DNA of 64,000 bases from positions 13,088,295-13,152,294 of the forward strand of contig OZ024830.1 in the NCBI GenBank assembly GCA_964016985.1. Reading direction: 5' to 3'. The notes below the pieces were generated by a model. It saw only the letters and a program-made list of their open reading frames with translations, ran no database searches and was not told the DNA's origin. Numbering within the stretch: the first letter of the stretch is position 1; each line of letters begins with the position of its first letter. The position numbers and the translations under genes are program-made. Of this stretch, positions 33,104 to 43,463 are shown in pieces. The stretch is from Anodontia alba. Lineage: Eukaryota > Mollusca > Bivalvia > Lucinida > Lucinidae.

Positions 33104-34236
33104 TTATGGCAAGCCGTTTTACTATTTATTCTATAAATCAGATATCTGATTTAATATATCAGATATCTTATATAATATATAAGACATCTGATATATCAGA
33201 TATCTTATATAAATAAGATATCATATATGTCAATTAAGATATCTGAAATGCTATATAAGATATCTGAATTGGCATATAAGATATCTTATATGCTATTTAA
33301 GATATCTGATATGCTATATAAGATATCATATAGGATATAAGATATCTTATTTACTAAAGAAGATATCTCATTTGTTCAATTAAATAAGATATCTCATTTA
33401 GTATATCAGATATCTTATTTAGTATATCAGATATCTATATTAATATATTAGATATTAACAAATAAGATATCTTACATGGTAAATAAGATATCTTATATGC
33501 AAAATTTAATAAGATATCTAATATGATATATCAGATATCTTATATAGGATATAAGATATCTTATATAGGATATATCTGATATACTAATTCAGATATCTTA
33601 CATCCTATGTTAGATATCTTATATCCTATATAGGATATCTGATATAATGCATAATAAATAGTAAAACGGCTTGCCAGCAAGCTGTTTTACTATTTATTCT
33701 ATAAATTAGATATCTGATTTAATATATAGTATATCAGATATCTTATATAAAAAAGATACCTTATATGTCAATTAAGGTATCTAATATGCTAAATAAGATA
33801 TCTGAATTGACATATAAGATATCTAATATGCTATATAAGATATCTGATATGCTATATAAGGTATCTGATATGCTATACAAGATATCTCAAATAGGATATA
33901 AGATATCTTATTTACTAAAGAAGATATCTCATTTATTCAATCAAATAAGATATCTCATTTAGTATATCAGATATCTTATTTAGTTTATTAGATATCTATA
34001 TTGGTATATAAGATGTCTTATTTAACAAATAAGATAGTTTATATGGTAAATTAGATATCTTATATGCATAAATAAATAAGATATCTCATATATTATATCA
34101 GGTATCTTATAAGGATATAATATCTAATACAGGATATAACATATCTGAATTAGTATATAATATATCTTATATCCTATATAAGATATCTGATATAATATAT
34201 AAGATATCTATTTTGCTTAAAAAATATTTAACGGCT
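33104..34236. mobile_element. GATATC-array element, two head-to-tail copies with CCGTTTTACTAT ends
   Basis: The element starts ATGGCAAGCCGTTTTACTAT and ends with the inverse ...AACGGCTTGCCAT. A central junction near 33660-33690 has an end and a start back to back, so two copies lie in tandem (about 33104-33677 and 33673-34236). The interior is packed with AAGATATCTT-type palindromes spaced about 20 bp, separated by ATATGCTATA-like linkers. It sits inside the TIR of the Tc1-like element, flanked by GATATTT on both sides, which suggests a 7-8 bp duplication. ORFs here (such as 33765-33962, repeated KISDMLY) are artefacts of the array. Confidence 0.8.
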
Positions 34237-34417
34237 TGCCATAGATATTTGTATGTATGGTGAAATAAAAGGAAACTAAGACATATCTGAAATTTGAAAT
34301 TGATATATTTGATTACAGCATTTCATTCACAGACAAAAATCCATCCGTTGGAGTCTGTAGCACTAGAAGTGAATGAGAAAATTTGTATGGGAGATCACTA
34401 GGGTCACCAATAAAACC

Positions 34418-35047
34418 TCACAAATCTGTCAATGTCGCGTATGTCCACCTGTTGCATCTATGCAGGCCACACAACGACGATGCATACTCCTGATGATTCT
34501 GGCAATCTGTAGCTGGGGTATCCTCCTCCACTCCTCCTGCAAGGCTGCGCCCAAAGCTTGGAGCGTTCTTGGTCGTGGAACTCTCTGTCGTACACGCTGG
34601 CCGAGAATGTCCCAAGCATGCTCGATTGGCGACGTCAGGGGCTCGAGCAGGCCAATCGAGATGATCCACATTGTTCTGCTGCAGGAACTGCTGTACTATC
34701 CTCGCCCGATGAGATCTTGCGTTGTCATCCTGCAGCACTACGTGGTGTTGTTGAACAAAAGGCAGAACAACCGGCTGTAGCACTTCATTGATGTAGTGTT
34801 GGCCTGTCAGAGTTCCGTTAAGCACAAGCAGCTCTGTACGGGAACGAACAGATATGCCGCCCCATACCATAAGACTTCCTCCTCCATACCGGTCATGTTC
34901 AACAATGGCGCAGTTCGCGTACCTCTCACCTCTGCGACGCCAAACGCGACGTCGTCTGTCAAGCATATCCAGCAGAAACCGTGACTCGTCGGTAAAGAGT
35001 ACAGTCGCTACAGTACCACGTAGTGCTGCAGGATGACAACGCAAGAC
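34418..35047 (-). pseudogene. Tc1-like (DD34E) transposase, C-terminal two-thirds, frameshifted
   Basis: Read on the minus strand: VLFTDESRFLLDMLDRRRRV (first catalytic Asp), GGGSLMVWGGISVRSRTELL, YINEVLQPVVLPFVQQHH, and LQDDNARSHRARIVQQFL (second Asp). A frameshift follows near the third motif. The other frame supplies SPIEHAWDILGQRVRQRVP (catalytic Glu) and EEWRRIPQLQIARIIRSMHR. The N-terminal DNA-binding half is absent: where it should begin, the sequence turns into the inverted copy. The product could not bind its ends. This is a decayed member of a cut-and-paste family using TA targets. Confidence 0.87.
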
Positions 35048-35349
35048 CTCATCGGGCGATGATAGTACAGCAGTTCCTGCAGCAGAACAATGTGGATCAT
35101 CTCGATTGGCCTGCTCGATCCCCTGACTTGTCGCCAATCGAGCATGTTTGGAACATTCTCGGCCAGCGTGTACGACAGAGAGTTCCACGACCAAGAACGC
35201 TCCAAGCTTTGGGCGCAGCCTTGCAGGAGGAGTGGAGGAGGATACCCCAGCTACAGATTGCCAGACTCATCAGGAGTATGCGTCGTCGTTCGTTATGTGG
35301 CCTGCGTAGATGCAACAGGTGGACATACGCGATGTGGACAGATTTGTGA
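35023..35349 (+). pseudogene. Inverted second copy of the Tc1-like transposase C-terminus
   Basis: The plus strand encodes LQDDNARPHRAMIVQQFLQ, PARSPDLSPIEHVWNILGQ and EEWRRIPQLQIARLIRSMRR. It forms an inverted duplicate of 34418-34747. The copy begins at the second catalytic Asp and has no upstream domain. The two arms differ at a small number of sites, so the duplication is not brand new. Confidence 0.85.
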
Positions 35350-35530
35350 GGTTTTATTGGTGACCCTAGTGATCTTCCATACAAATTTTCTCATTCGCAT
35401 CTAGTGCTACAGACTCCAACGGATGGATTTTTGTCTGTAATCACATATATCAATTTCAGATTTCAGATATGTCTTAGTTTCCTTTTATTTCACCGTACAT
35501 ACAAATATCCCTAACTTTTTTGCCACGTAT

Positions 35531-35732
35531 ATTTTGACTGGCTATAGCACATATGTTAAAGAAACACAGTTTTTGTTTAAAACTCATACAACTCTTTTAT
35601 AAAAAATGTATAATACAAATATATGCTTTAACGCGTAGCATGCTGGGTAAAAAAAAAAAAAACAAAAAAAAACAGACGACATTTTGAACGATTTTTTTTT
35701 TTTTTTTTTTTTTTTTTTGAAAATAGATTTGA
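35531..35732. other. Duplicated flank of element X, then A- and T-tracts
   Basis: The sequence 35530-35604 (TTTTGACTGGCTATAGCACA to CATACAACTCTTTTATAAA) repeats at 38999-39074. It is followed by A- and T-homopolymers (35650-35718) that give spurious ORFs. Confidence 0.65.
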
Positions 35733-35734
35733 TA

Positions 35735-36993
35735 CGAGGGTAGTTCAATAAGTTCGTAGAACTCGGTATTTTTCTATATAATTCAAGATTTCTTTTTTCA
35801 TTTTTGTGCTGTGTAAACCTTTGACAGTTGAATGATAACAGCCGTTCAGCCAACACATACATTTTTTGCTCTTACTTTTTGTTTGAAAATCTATACCCAT
35901 AGGCAAAAATGGAAAGTCAGAATATTGATTTCAGAGCAGTCATAAAGTTCCTCACTAAGGAGGGTGCAAAGGCCGAAGAAATCCATTGGCGCATGGCTGA
36001 TGTGTATGGTGATAGTAGCCCAAAGTATTTCACAGTGGCAAAGTGGTCAGCAGAATTTAAACGTGGGCGAGACTCCTTAGAAGATGACCCAAGGCCAGGT
36101 CGCCCTGCTGATGTCATCAGCCAGGAGATGATCGATCGACCGTGTTGAGAGACTTGTGCTAAACAATCGCCGAATCAAAGTTGCCGAACTTGCTTCAGAA
36201 TGTGGTATTTCTAATGGAAGTGTTTACACTATAATCCATGAACATTTAGGCATGTCAAAAGTATCTGCCAGGTGGGTACCCAGAAACCTGAACATGCAAG
36301 ATCGTCATCAAAGGGTGTAGTCAAGTCAAGAACTTCTGGAAGTGTACAATGCCAATCCAGAAGACTTTCACACTCGTCTTGTAACAGGACATAAAACTTG
36401 GCTTCACCACTGGGACCCAGATACTAAAAAAGAGTCCGTGTAATGGAAGCTCCCTGGCTCACCCCGACCTAAGAAATTTCGCACGCAAGTGGGACTTCAA
36501 ATTTCGAAACAGATAATAATCACTTGGGGCCAGGTCTGGACTGTATGGCGGGTGATTTAACTGCTCGAACTTGCACTCACGAATAGCCGCTTGTGCCACT
36601 CTGGACTTGTGCACAAGGGCATTATCATACAAAAGAAGGACACCAGCAGCTAGCTTTCCCCTTCGTTTTTTCTTTAATAGCAACCCTTAATTGTTTAATG
36701 ACATTGGCATAGTATTCTCCTGTAATTGAAGTACCAGCAGGCTTGTAATCTAATCCCTTTGGAGTTCCAAAACACCGTGGCCATTACCTTACGATGATGA
36801 GCTCAAGGCTGCTACAGAGGCTTGGTTTGAGGACCAAATAGACGACTTTTATTTCAAAGGCATAGACTGCTTAAAAGAAAAGTGGGCCAAATGCATTGAA
36901 GTAAAGGGGAATTATATCGAAAAATAATGTTGAAACCATCTTCCAATCTGTGAGTTAAACCCCGAGTTCTACGAACTTATTGAACTCCCCTCG
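35735..36993 (+). mobile_element. Full-length mariner with internally inverted segment
   Basis: The termini are nearly perfect inverted repeats of about 33 bp: CGAGGGTAGTTCAATAAGTT and the inverse of CGAGGGGAGTTCAATAAGTT. TA lies on both sides (35733-35734, 36994-36995). The transposase starts on plus, runs on minus for about 300 bp (36492-36789), then returns to plus. The element length is otherwise normal for mariner. Confidence 0.88.
35909..36927 (+). pseudogene. Mariner transposase (DD34D) broken by an internal inversion, frameshifts and stops
   Basis: The ATG at 35909 gives MESQNIDFRAVIKFLTKEGA, the paired-type DNA-binding domain, then SLEDDPRPGRPADVISQEMI. Frameshifts follow near 36140 and a stop near 36318. 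LVTGHKTWLHHWDPDTKKES (about 36377-36436) is the first catalytic motif, with His-Lys in place of Asp-Glu. From about 36492 to 36789 coding is on the minus strand and carries LLLYDNALVHKSRVAQAA and HPPYSPDLAPSDYYLFRNLK, giving Asp-34-Asp spacing. The C-terminus YDDELKAATEAWFEDQIDDF to GNYIEK is again on plus (36790-36927). Breakpoints fall after FRTQ and before YDDEL. Confidence 0.88.
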
Positions 36994-36995
36994 TA

Positions 36996-37622
36996 GTGCA
37001 TGCCTAAGGAGACAATTTACATAAGCCCGCAAAGCTTATTTTCTGTAAAATAGAATACAAATAATACATCGTCAACTTGTCTTTTGTTGAATTTGCTCAG
37101 AGAGACAGAGGTATGTATGCTTACTTCTATTACATGTACCTTTCTGTTATCAATCTAAATTTGACAGTTTTGTGGTAGAGATTCCGATTTGTGTGTAGTT
37201 AGTTTGAGTGATTCTTCCCTGAATAATATTAACGACCCTAAGATCGAAAAATTGTAAGCCTACTAGCTATTCGTTTGCTTGACACTCAACATAGTAGAGC
37301 TAATACTGGTCAGTCACCAAGTGTCAGGATAGGGCGACTGAGTAATAGTCCAAACCTCAAGCCAAGCATTTGTCACATAACATTAATGAGAGCATTGCAT
37401 TGGCTGGACTGAGAGGTTGCTGAATGCAATGTCAAAGCGTGGCAAGGAGAATCAGAGGAGAAAAAGTAAGACAAAAATTCAGGAAATAACACACAAGACC
37501 TTATATAAAAGACAACATCAAACAATACATACAAGACATTACAATAAAAGACAGAGCAAGATAAGCTTAGTTACAATGTCATCAGGGGCGTCACATTGTC
37601 CATTGTCCTTTCCAAAACACAC

Positions 37623-37659
<37 letters not shown>

Positions 37660-37945
37660 CTTACATGCTCCACAATTTGTTTGCAAACTTTCGTGACATT
37701 AGATGTGACGTAACGTTGAATGGGCGCACATGCACAGTCCCCCCCTTCAGCGTGTATGATTTGCCTAAGAATTGATTGGTGTATTACCCATCTTCTTGTT
37801 TCCTTATAAATGGGGAACGTATACACTACGTTTGTGTAAGGGAAGACATCTTAAAATAAGAAAAAGCACAACCCCTCAGAACGGAAACTTCAGCTCAGCT
37901 TTCGTTTGGGATGAATAAAAAATATTAAGCTAGCATGTCCTCTTT
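36996..37945. other. No gene seen; (GA)n microsatellite at 37623-37659
   Basis: There is a GAGAGA run inside otherwise unremarkable sequence. The ORFs crossing it (37417-37713 plus, 37826-37539 minus) are produced by the microsatellite and carry no motif. Confidence 0.5.
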
Positions 37946-38035
37946 GCTTATTTTTAAGGGTATTTCCCCTAACCCAATTGCATACTAATTGCTTATTTTT
38001 AAGGGTATTTCCCCTAACCCAATTGCATACTAATT
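37946..38035 (+). repeat. Perfect 45 bp tandem duplication
   Basis: GCTTATTTTTAAGGGTATTT, CCCCTAACCCAATTGCATAC, TAATT occurs twice back to back (37946-37990 and 37991-38035) with no difference that I can see. Confidence 0.9.
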
Positions 38036-38525
38036 TGATTTTAAAGCATTCGTGGGCGTTATGTTAAACAGAAGAGCCTAACTATAGCTGAGGACATTGC
38101 CTGTGGATGGAGTGCAGTGGCGGAGGGTTCAGTCGAATCTCCCTTTGACTCGAAATTTACATTGGAAATTTTGATAAATCTGATAGATTTCGGACACTTT
38201 TTCTTCTACTTCGCTTTAAAAAGTCAACAAATTTTACTATCTGTAAATGTTTGTAAAATTGCTGGGTGAGTGGCAAGCAGTGTCCTGCAGCGTCTTATCT
38301 GGGTCTACACTGTTTGCTCAGGCCTGTCTGTCCGAATACGTAGAGTATGTACGGTAATATGATTAAATTGAACTCCCTCGGAAATTTTCCTGGATCCGCA
38401 CCAGTGGAGGCATTAAATGCCAAGATAAGTACTTACTTTTTATTTTTTTTTAAATAAGCATTTGTTTTACGAGCTGAAACATACATCTATTTCCAATTTC
38501 GCTGCTCTCTTCACGCATAAAACAT
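38036..38525. other. No gene seen; fragment of the piggyBac-like MITE near 38280-38325
   Basis: CTTATCTGGGTCTACACTGT, then TTGCTCAGGC, resembles the interior of the MITEs at 24613 and 26515. The rest is AT-rich without structure. Confidence 0.4.
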
Positions 38526-38980
38526 CTCGTTACTCATAACCGCACGCGCTGCTCACTCTGCCCTATAATTTTTGTTGGTTGCATTGATGGTTTGCATTGT
38601 TATGATTGTAATACGTATGCCAAATGACGGCGTCTGTCCAATTCAAGTCGTTACGCAAGATGCAGATATGGCTGAAAACATAAATTTTAATTGGTAAATC
38701 GTTCAAAATGGTACCAAATTCGGAGCGATTGTCGCCAGAATGAAACAAAGTCCAGGAATGGTAGCTATATTTTGACGTAAATTTTGGTGCTGGGTTGTAG
38801 GGAATTCAATTCCGCGCAGTATAACATTCTCTAATTTTTAAAATAACGCCCTCCTAGACGACAAAAGCCCCAGATTGTCGACAACCCACCTGAAATACCC
38901 ACCTTTTTAGCTCGCGCTACTCATGTCCGGATATTCGCGTCACTTATTTCTTTGCATAACAACTGGCCATGAGTGACGAG
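38526..38980 (+). mobile_element. Non-autonomous TIR element X, copy 2
   Basis: It begins CTCGTTACTCATAACCGCAC and ends TGGCCATGAGTGACGAG. The interior matches copy 1 (32343-32900) inverted. The right flank matches the flank of the isolated X end at 33058, so end and flank are shared although the body is flipped. Confidence 0.7.
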
Positions 38981-39226
38981 ATTATATACAACCTATACAT
39001 TTTGACTGGATATAACACATATGTTAAAGTAACACAGTTTTTGTTTAAAACTCATACAACTCTTTTATAAAGAGGTTATTTTGTAACACACTTTTCTCGA
39101 CTTAAAATTCTACGGCTTTATCGGTCAAAGTTGAAAATATGTGTTAGGGTGTTTGATGCGGACAAAAGTTTAATGTTTGATACGGATAAACATTATTTTG
39201 CGTCCAAGTTGACGACTGATATTATA
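38981..39226. other. Duplicated X-flank (38981-39074), then unassigned sequence
   Basis: The first 94 bp match 33059-33076 joined to 35530-35604. The rest has no assignable feature. Confidence 0.55.
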
Positions 39227-39350
39227 AGGTTATTGCACTGATATTGGTGAATATTGTCCCGAGTTGGGATATCGAAGGACACGAGTTTGCAAACGTCCGT
39301 AGATATCTCAACGAGGGACAATATTCACCAATATCAGTGCAATACCTTTT
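39227..39350. repeat. Long palindrome, ~45 bp arms
   Basis: AAGGTTATTGCACTGATATT, GGTGAATATTGTCCC is inverted as GGGACAATATTCACCAATAT, CAGTGCAATACCTT. The loop of about 35 bp holds CACGAGTTTGCAAACGTCC and paired GATATC. Confidence 0.8.
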
Positions 39351-39611
39351 ATTATATATCTATAAATTTTGTTCTCTCATTTTACTTCTTATTCTGTATT
39401 TTTGTTTAATTTGACGCAGCGAATAGCCCTTTCTGTAACTGTGCAAAACTAATATCAGAAATTATCACATGACCGTCACGTTATTCAGTGAAATAACCCA
39501 TGTCATAAAAATCATATAACCACACGTGTTATAACACCTGCAAGGCTTCCCATTGGTTAGCCTAGTTACCCTCATTAATATTCGTATTACACCGCTTATT
39601 GATAGCAACCA

Positions 39612-39890
39612 AGATGGTGTCCGCGTTCGCCGATACAACTTTCACTTTTGGAACAGATCCTGCCTTCAATTTTGAGATGATTTTTAGATGAACGATAAAT
39701 GCCAGACCGATGGAGGACGAAGACAAAAAACAATCACAATGTGAATAACACGGCTACCAGAAATATTCATGGTGGTAAAACTTCGATGTTTTCCCGCAAC
39801 ATATTTGGAGGCACTCTCAACATTGATATCGACAAACCGTCAATGAAAAAAAAATTCATCTCCTCCAAAAAACATTGGAGGATGACATGA
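39612..39890 (+). pseudogene. Broken ORF of unknown function between two palindromes
   Basis: An ATG at 39614, in the context CAAGATGGTGTCCGCG, opens a frame reading MVSAFADTTFTFGTDPAFNF. It stops near 39688. Coding character resumes in another frame with NNTATRNIHGGKTSMFSRNI and FGGTLNIDIDKPS (39742-39840), ending near 39890. I do not recognise the family. The FGGTLNI block looks like a patterned segment rather than random sequence. It could be the first exon of a lost transposon or host-derived gene. Confidence is low. Confidence 0.3.
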
Positions 39891-40365
39891 CTGAGACAGT
39901 CAATAAATGTGTCAAATTAGAATCCAAACTACAGTTAAAATGTTTTATAGTTTTGAAATCTATCGTTTACTTGAGTGTGACAGCCACCCATCGACCAAGG
40001 TCAATGACCTTTAAATACGACAGCTGACTGTGGGGGATTTCCCTACAGATTCTCAGTGACGTATTGACTCGCTGAATGACGTTGTTCAATGGAATCTTTA
40101 GTTTTGAATTGATTTATTCAAATGAAATATTTATTAGCTCAAATAAAAATCTTCATTGTTTCCTTCAGTTTAACGAAGTAATAAATAGCACATGTATCTT
40201 GTTTCTAGTTATTTCGGTACTTATCAAATAATATGCAAACTATTTTTGTTGCGTAGTACTATTGAATCCTTGGTAGTGAGTTGTTCCGCTTAGCTATGGA
40301 AAGCCGTTATCTTTAAAATATATTTTGTGCATTTTTGTCATCGAAAGGGCCATGTGATAAACAGA

Positions 40366-40508
40366 ATCTTACATTCGTGGTCATTTAATATGAAATTTAT
40401 GAAACTCGTTGGCTAATTTCGGTACTTTGCTCGCTAAAGCTCGCAAAATACAGAAATTACCCAAACTCGTTTCATAAATTTCATATTAAATGACCACTCA
40501 TGTAAGAT
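40366..40508. repeat. Long palindrome, ~50 bp arms
   Basis: TCTTACATTCGTGGTCATTT, AATATGAAATTTATGAAACT is mirrored by TTTCATAAATTTCATATTAA, ATGACCACTCATGTAAGA. The apex is TTTGCTCGCTAAAGCTCGCA. Confidence 0.8.
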
Positions 40509-40679
40509 CCTCTATATATCATTTTTGCACTAGTGTAATATCAACACGATATTTTTTTTTGCACAGTTGCTGTTTTGCAGCGAATCTAGCCGTAAGAACA
40601 AAATTACCTAAGCAAAAATCAGTTGTGTTGCTTTACTTGCGACTTTCAAACTTTAAGAATATTATATTTTGGTCCAGTA

Positions 40680-40732
40680 TGACGTCATATTTCATGACGT
40701 CAAGTGAAAATGACGTCAACAATTTTGACGTC
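40680..40732. promoter_or_regulatory. Cluster of four TGACGTCA-like (CRE-type) motifs
   Basis: TGACGTCA lies at 40680-40687, 40695-40702 and 40711-40718, with TGACGTCT at 40726-40733, about 15 bp apart. TGACGTCA is the binding motif of CREB/ATF-type bZIP factors. No gene start is recognised nearby, so a regulatory role is speculative. Confidence 0.35.
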
Positions 40733-40919
40733 TTACATCGCCAACATTCAACAGTGGTAATAAAAGTGGGTTAAGTCTGAGATTTGTTAATGTTCAACAA
40801 ACAAGCATTACTGATCTAAAGAAAGCGTGCAGTTTTGAAATTGCGTGCTGATATTGAGAAATATCGGCATCTTTATTCCTCTGATTTTATCGTTCATTTC
40901 TAATCATTTAATATTTATA

Positions 40920-41165
40920 GCTATATCAAAAGTCGGTATACGTTGAGCCAACGTATACAATGTACGTTGACATAACGTTGTTTCAGTGTTACCCGTCCAA
41001 CATGTCCTATGTTGGCACAACGTTGCGCCAACACATTGGCCCTACGGAGCCCAAAGAGCAAGCTAACATTGGGCCAACGTTATTTTACAACGTTGGCCCA
41101 ATGGAGTGACTAACCAAAATACTACGTTGGCCCAACGTTGTCATGCTGTCTGGGTAAACGATAGC
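40920..41165. repeat. AACGTTGGCCCAACGTTG-rich dispersed element
   Basis: Many palindromic words of the type AACGTTGGCCCAACGTTG recur, ending TTGTCATGCTGTCTGGGTA. A related decayed segment lies at 1130-1260, and weaker ACGTTGTGT words lie at 55660-55740. Confidence 0.55.
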
Positions 41166-41416
41166 AGAGCGGAAATGCCAGAAAAGGAACTGGTGGGCAA
41201 TATCTTTTGTATTCCTTTTTGACAATGAAAACTAACAAATTTATATTTTTCATTCATTTACAGTTTTTTTTTTTTTATTCATTCCTCCTTTCAAAATTTC
41301 TGATCCAATCAGAGATAGGCTTCTGACGGTTCTTTGGCTTGGATGCTTTCAATCCGATTTTCGGACTTTATTACAAAATATTATAACTACTATGGTGGCA
41401 TATAACTGACATCTAA

Positions 41417-41651
41417 GTCGGACACATTCTTTCGTGGAGATTGATCATGAAATATTTTCTACGGTCATTCTCTCCCTTCCGCTGATTCAAGAAGGACACT
41501 TGTCAGTTTCTGGCGAAAGAATGTGCACAATACTGGTTAACCGCTTAGAGGACTTAGCCTGCCCAGTAAACGTGTGGTTAGATAAACTGACCGCGCTCGA
41601 CATGACCTCATTGGGTTAACTGGGCCGTAAAACCTCAACACACTTGAAACA
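41417..41651 (+). mobile_element. tRNA-derived SINE family B, 5'-truncated copy
   Basis: It is flanked by a 13 bp duplication, AACTGACATCTAA, at 41404-41416 and 41652-41664. It begins inside the tRNA-related head (GTCGGACACATTCTTTCGTG) and includes TTGATCATGAAATATTTTCT and CCTGCCCAGTAAACGTGTGG. It ends AAAACCTCAACACACTTGAA. The ORF at 41434-41619 is not a gene. Confidence 0.9.
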
Positions 41652-41675
41652 AACTGACATCTAAATATTGACATA

Positions 41676-41955
41676 CCATTACGAAAACATGCCTATTCAA
41701 ATATATTGAAAATTTTACCTCCAAAAAACTGAAACTTTTCAGATAAAAATCTCTGATATTTTTCATATTTTGCTCAAACTGTAGATTGTGGGTACTCGTT
41801 AGAACCGCCTCAGCGAGGCGGTTCTAACGAGTACCCACAATCTATGTTTTTGAGCAGAAATAAGAAAAATAATGAATACCCCTGTAAACCCCAGTTTTAC
41901 TATATAAAAGTAGGGTTTAAAGGGGTCAAAATTATATAAGCGTGTTTACGTGATG
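41676..41955. mobile_element. Hairpin MITE H, copy 1 (perfect 30 bp central palindrome)
   Basis: The ends CCATTACGAAAACATGCC and the inverse of CGTGTTTACGTGATG match. The centre is a perfect palindrome, arms 41782-41811 and 41815-41844 (TAGATTGTGGGTACTCGTTA...), with spacer AGC. Flanking TTTTGCTCAAA/TTTGAGCA also pairs, so most of the element can fold into one hairpin. Confidence 0.82.
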
Positions 41956-43221
41956 CTAAGTCGACTTCTTCTGCTTTTATGTCGACTTACAATGTATGAC
42001 TTGATGCTATATCGACTTCCGTTGATAATGGTTATCGCGTCTGCAGGTCGTATTATTGCTCTAAGCTGCCTTCAAGAAAACAAAGCGTGTTAACATTGTA
42101 TGACGACTTATTTTCTATTATTTTTTATTATCTCGAAACATGGACAAAACACCATGATGTTATTTTTAAACTCCAACCCTTTAGGCCAACGTTCAAAATT
42201 TTGTAACTGGACGACTATTTACATGCACGGTGTCTGGGCGAGGTAAACTAGTTAGAAATTATAACTAGATCCGTTTTAAGCCAAACTAAGAGTCCAGTAA
42301 AACTAATCCGGATTTCTGGCGCTGCCTCTATGTGACTCAGTTGCCTGGTAGCGTTAAAAATCTGAACAATCAGTCAGTCAGTTAGCTAATTCAGAATACT
42401 GAAAGCCCGAGAAAAATTGATGGAGATCTTTACCACGTTCACCCTCAATCCGGGGAAACTCCAAAGTCATGTAAACATTGGCCAATATTCAATGCGCTCT
42501 ACTAGGAAGCTCGTTAGACCTTTTAAGATGGGCACAAAAATAGGTCTAAGGCGGATACACATGGTCTGCCGAGGTGAACCCCGAGGTACAGTAAGATACT
42601 TGAAAATTCAAGGTGGCGAGAAAGTATGTCCTATACATTCAATGTCACGGTAAAATGTTCGGACTTCAAATTTCAAACTTCGTTTCATTTTTATTCATGA
42701 ACCCCTTCCATAAAATAGATTCATTTGAACAGGTAATAAAATAATATTATCTTAAGTTTGTTTATTGTAAGAGTCTTTTCGAAAGCAATAATTTTTGACA
42801 GCTTATAAAGTTCAAGTTAAGATCTGTCCCTAGATGTTATGTCCATACCGTTACGACTTCATCTAGATCATGAAGATCTTGTGAGGAAGCTCCTAAATTT
42901 GCATTGGACGTCTTGAGCGACTAACTAGCAGGAAAATGTGGCGATGTGCTTACCTTGGAAAACTGATTTTTGCGCTTACACTAGAAAAGAGCTTCCAGCA
43001 ATCATTTTCGTTTTTCATGACATTTTTTTTTTTCAAACGGGACGTACACATATATGTCATATGCAGGTCTGTTCTTTCTTCTGTCTTAGCATGAAAGCCT
43101 AAGATTTATTTATTTATTTGTTTATTTATTAACTTAAACACGAGATGTAGATCTAATAAAGAATAACATCGGGAATAACATCGTGGACAACATTTGCAGC
43201 CGATAAAAATGCTTGTGATCT
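41956..43221. other. No gene seen
   Basis: I recognise no exon or repeat in this stretch. The ORF at 42417-42653 has no motif. Confidence 0.4.
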
Positions 43222-43463
43222 GGGCCCATTTGTTCAAAGCATCGTTAGCTTAACGAGTTCATTAGTGGTTGAAATGTTAACTGTTTGAAGTAAGTACAAT
43301 ATATAAATCACAGGTATTTTTGCTGAAAAAAAAAATGTGAGTAGCTTTTGCAAATGTTCATATTTTTTTTCAGCAAAGATATTAGCATATATGCCACATT
43401 TTATGATCAAAGTTTTAACGATACGTTAACTAACGACATCGTTAGTTTTGAACAACTGGGCCC
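43222..43463. mobile_element. MITE with GGGCCCA(G/T)TTGTTCAAA inverted ends
   Basis: The left end is GGGCCCATTTGTTCAAAGCA. The right end, inverted, is GGGCCCAGTTGTTCAAAACT. Subterminal ATCGTTAGCTTAACG-type words are also mirrored. The interior of about 240 bp is AT-rich and non-coding. Confidence 0.75.

Larger units (their letters stand above)
33077..35530. mobile_element. Tc1-like transposon arranged as an inverted duplication, with nested GATATC element
   Basis: The outer ends are inverted: TACGTGGCAAAAAAAGTTAG at 33078 and its complement ending GCCACGTA near 35529, at a TA target. The empty target is visible in the duplicated flank at 38990-39011 (ACAACCTATACATTTTGACTGG region). Inside, 34242-34747 and about 35017-35505 are inverted copies of the 3' transposase region plus terminal sequence, joined by about 270 bp of single-copy transposase. 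The left TIR is interrupted by the GATATC element (33104-34236). Confidence 0.82.

Noticed and set aside
33765..33962. ORF with repeated KISDMLYKIS peptide
   Set aside because: It is produced by the regular spacing of AAGATATC palindromes and is not a protein family.
34373..34791. Plus-strand ORFs over the Tc1-like left arm
   Set aside because: They are antisense shadows of the transposase, which has clear motifs on the minus strand.
37417..37826. ORFs on both strands around 37.6 kb
   Set aside because: Both depend on the (GA)n run (poly Arg-Glu or Ser-Leu). There is no other coding signal.
42417..42653. 78-residue ORF as a host exon
   Set aside because: It has no recognisable domain and no convincing splice context; composition alone cannot support it.
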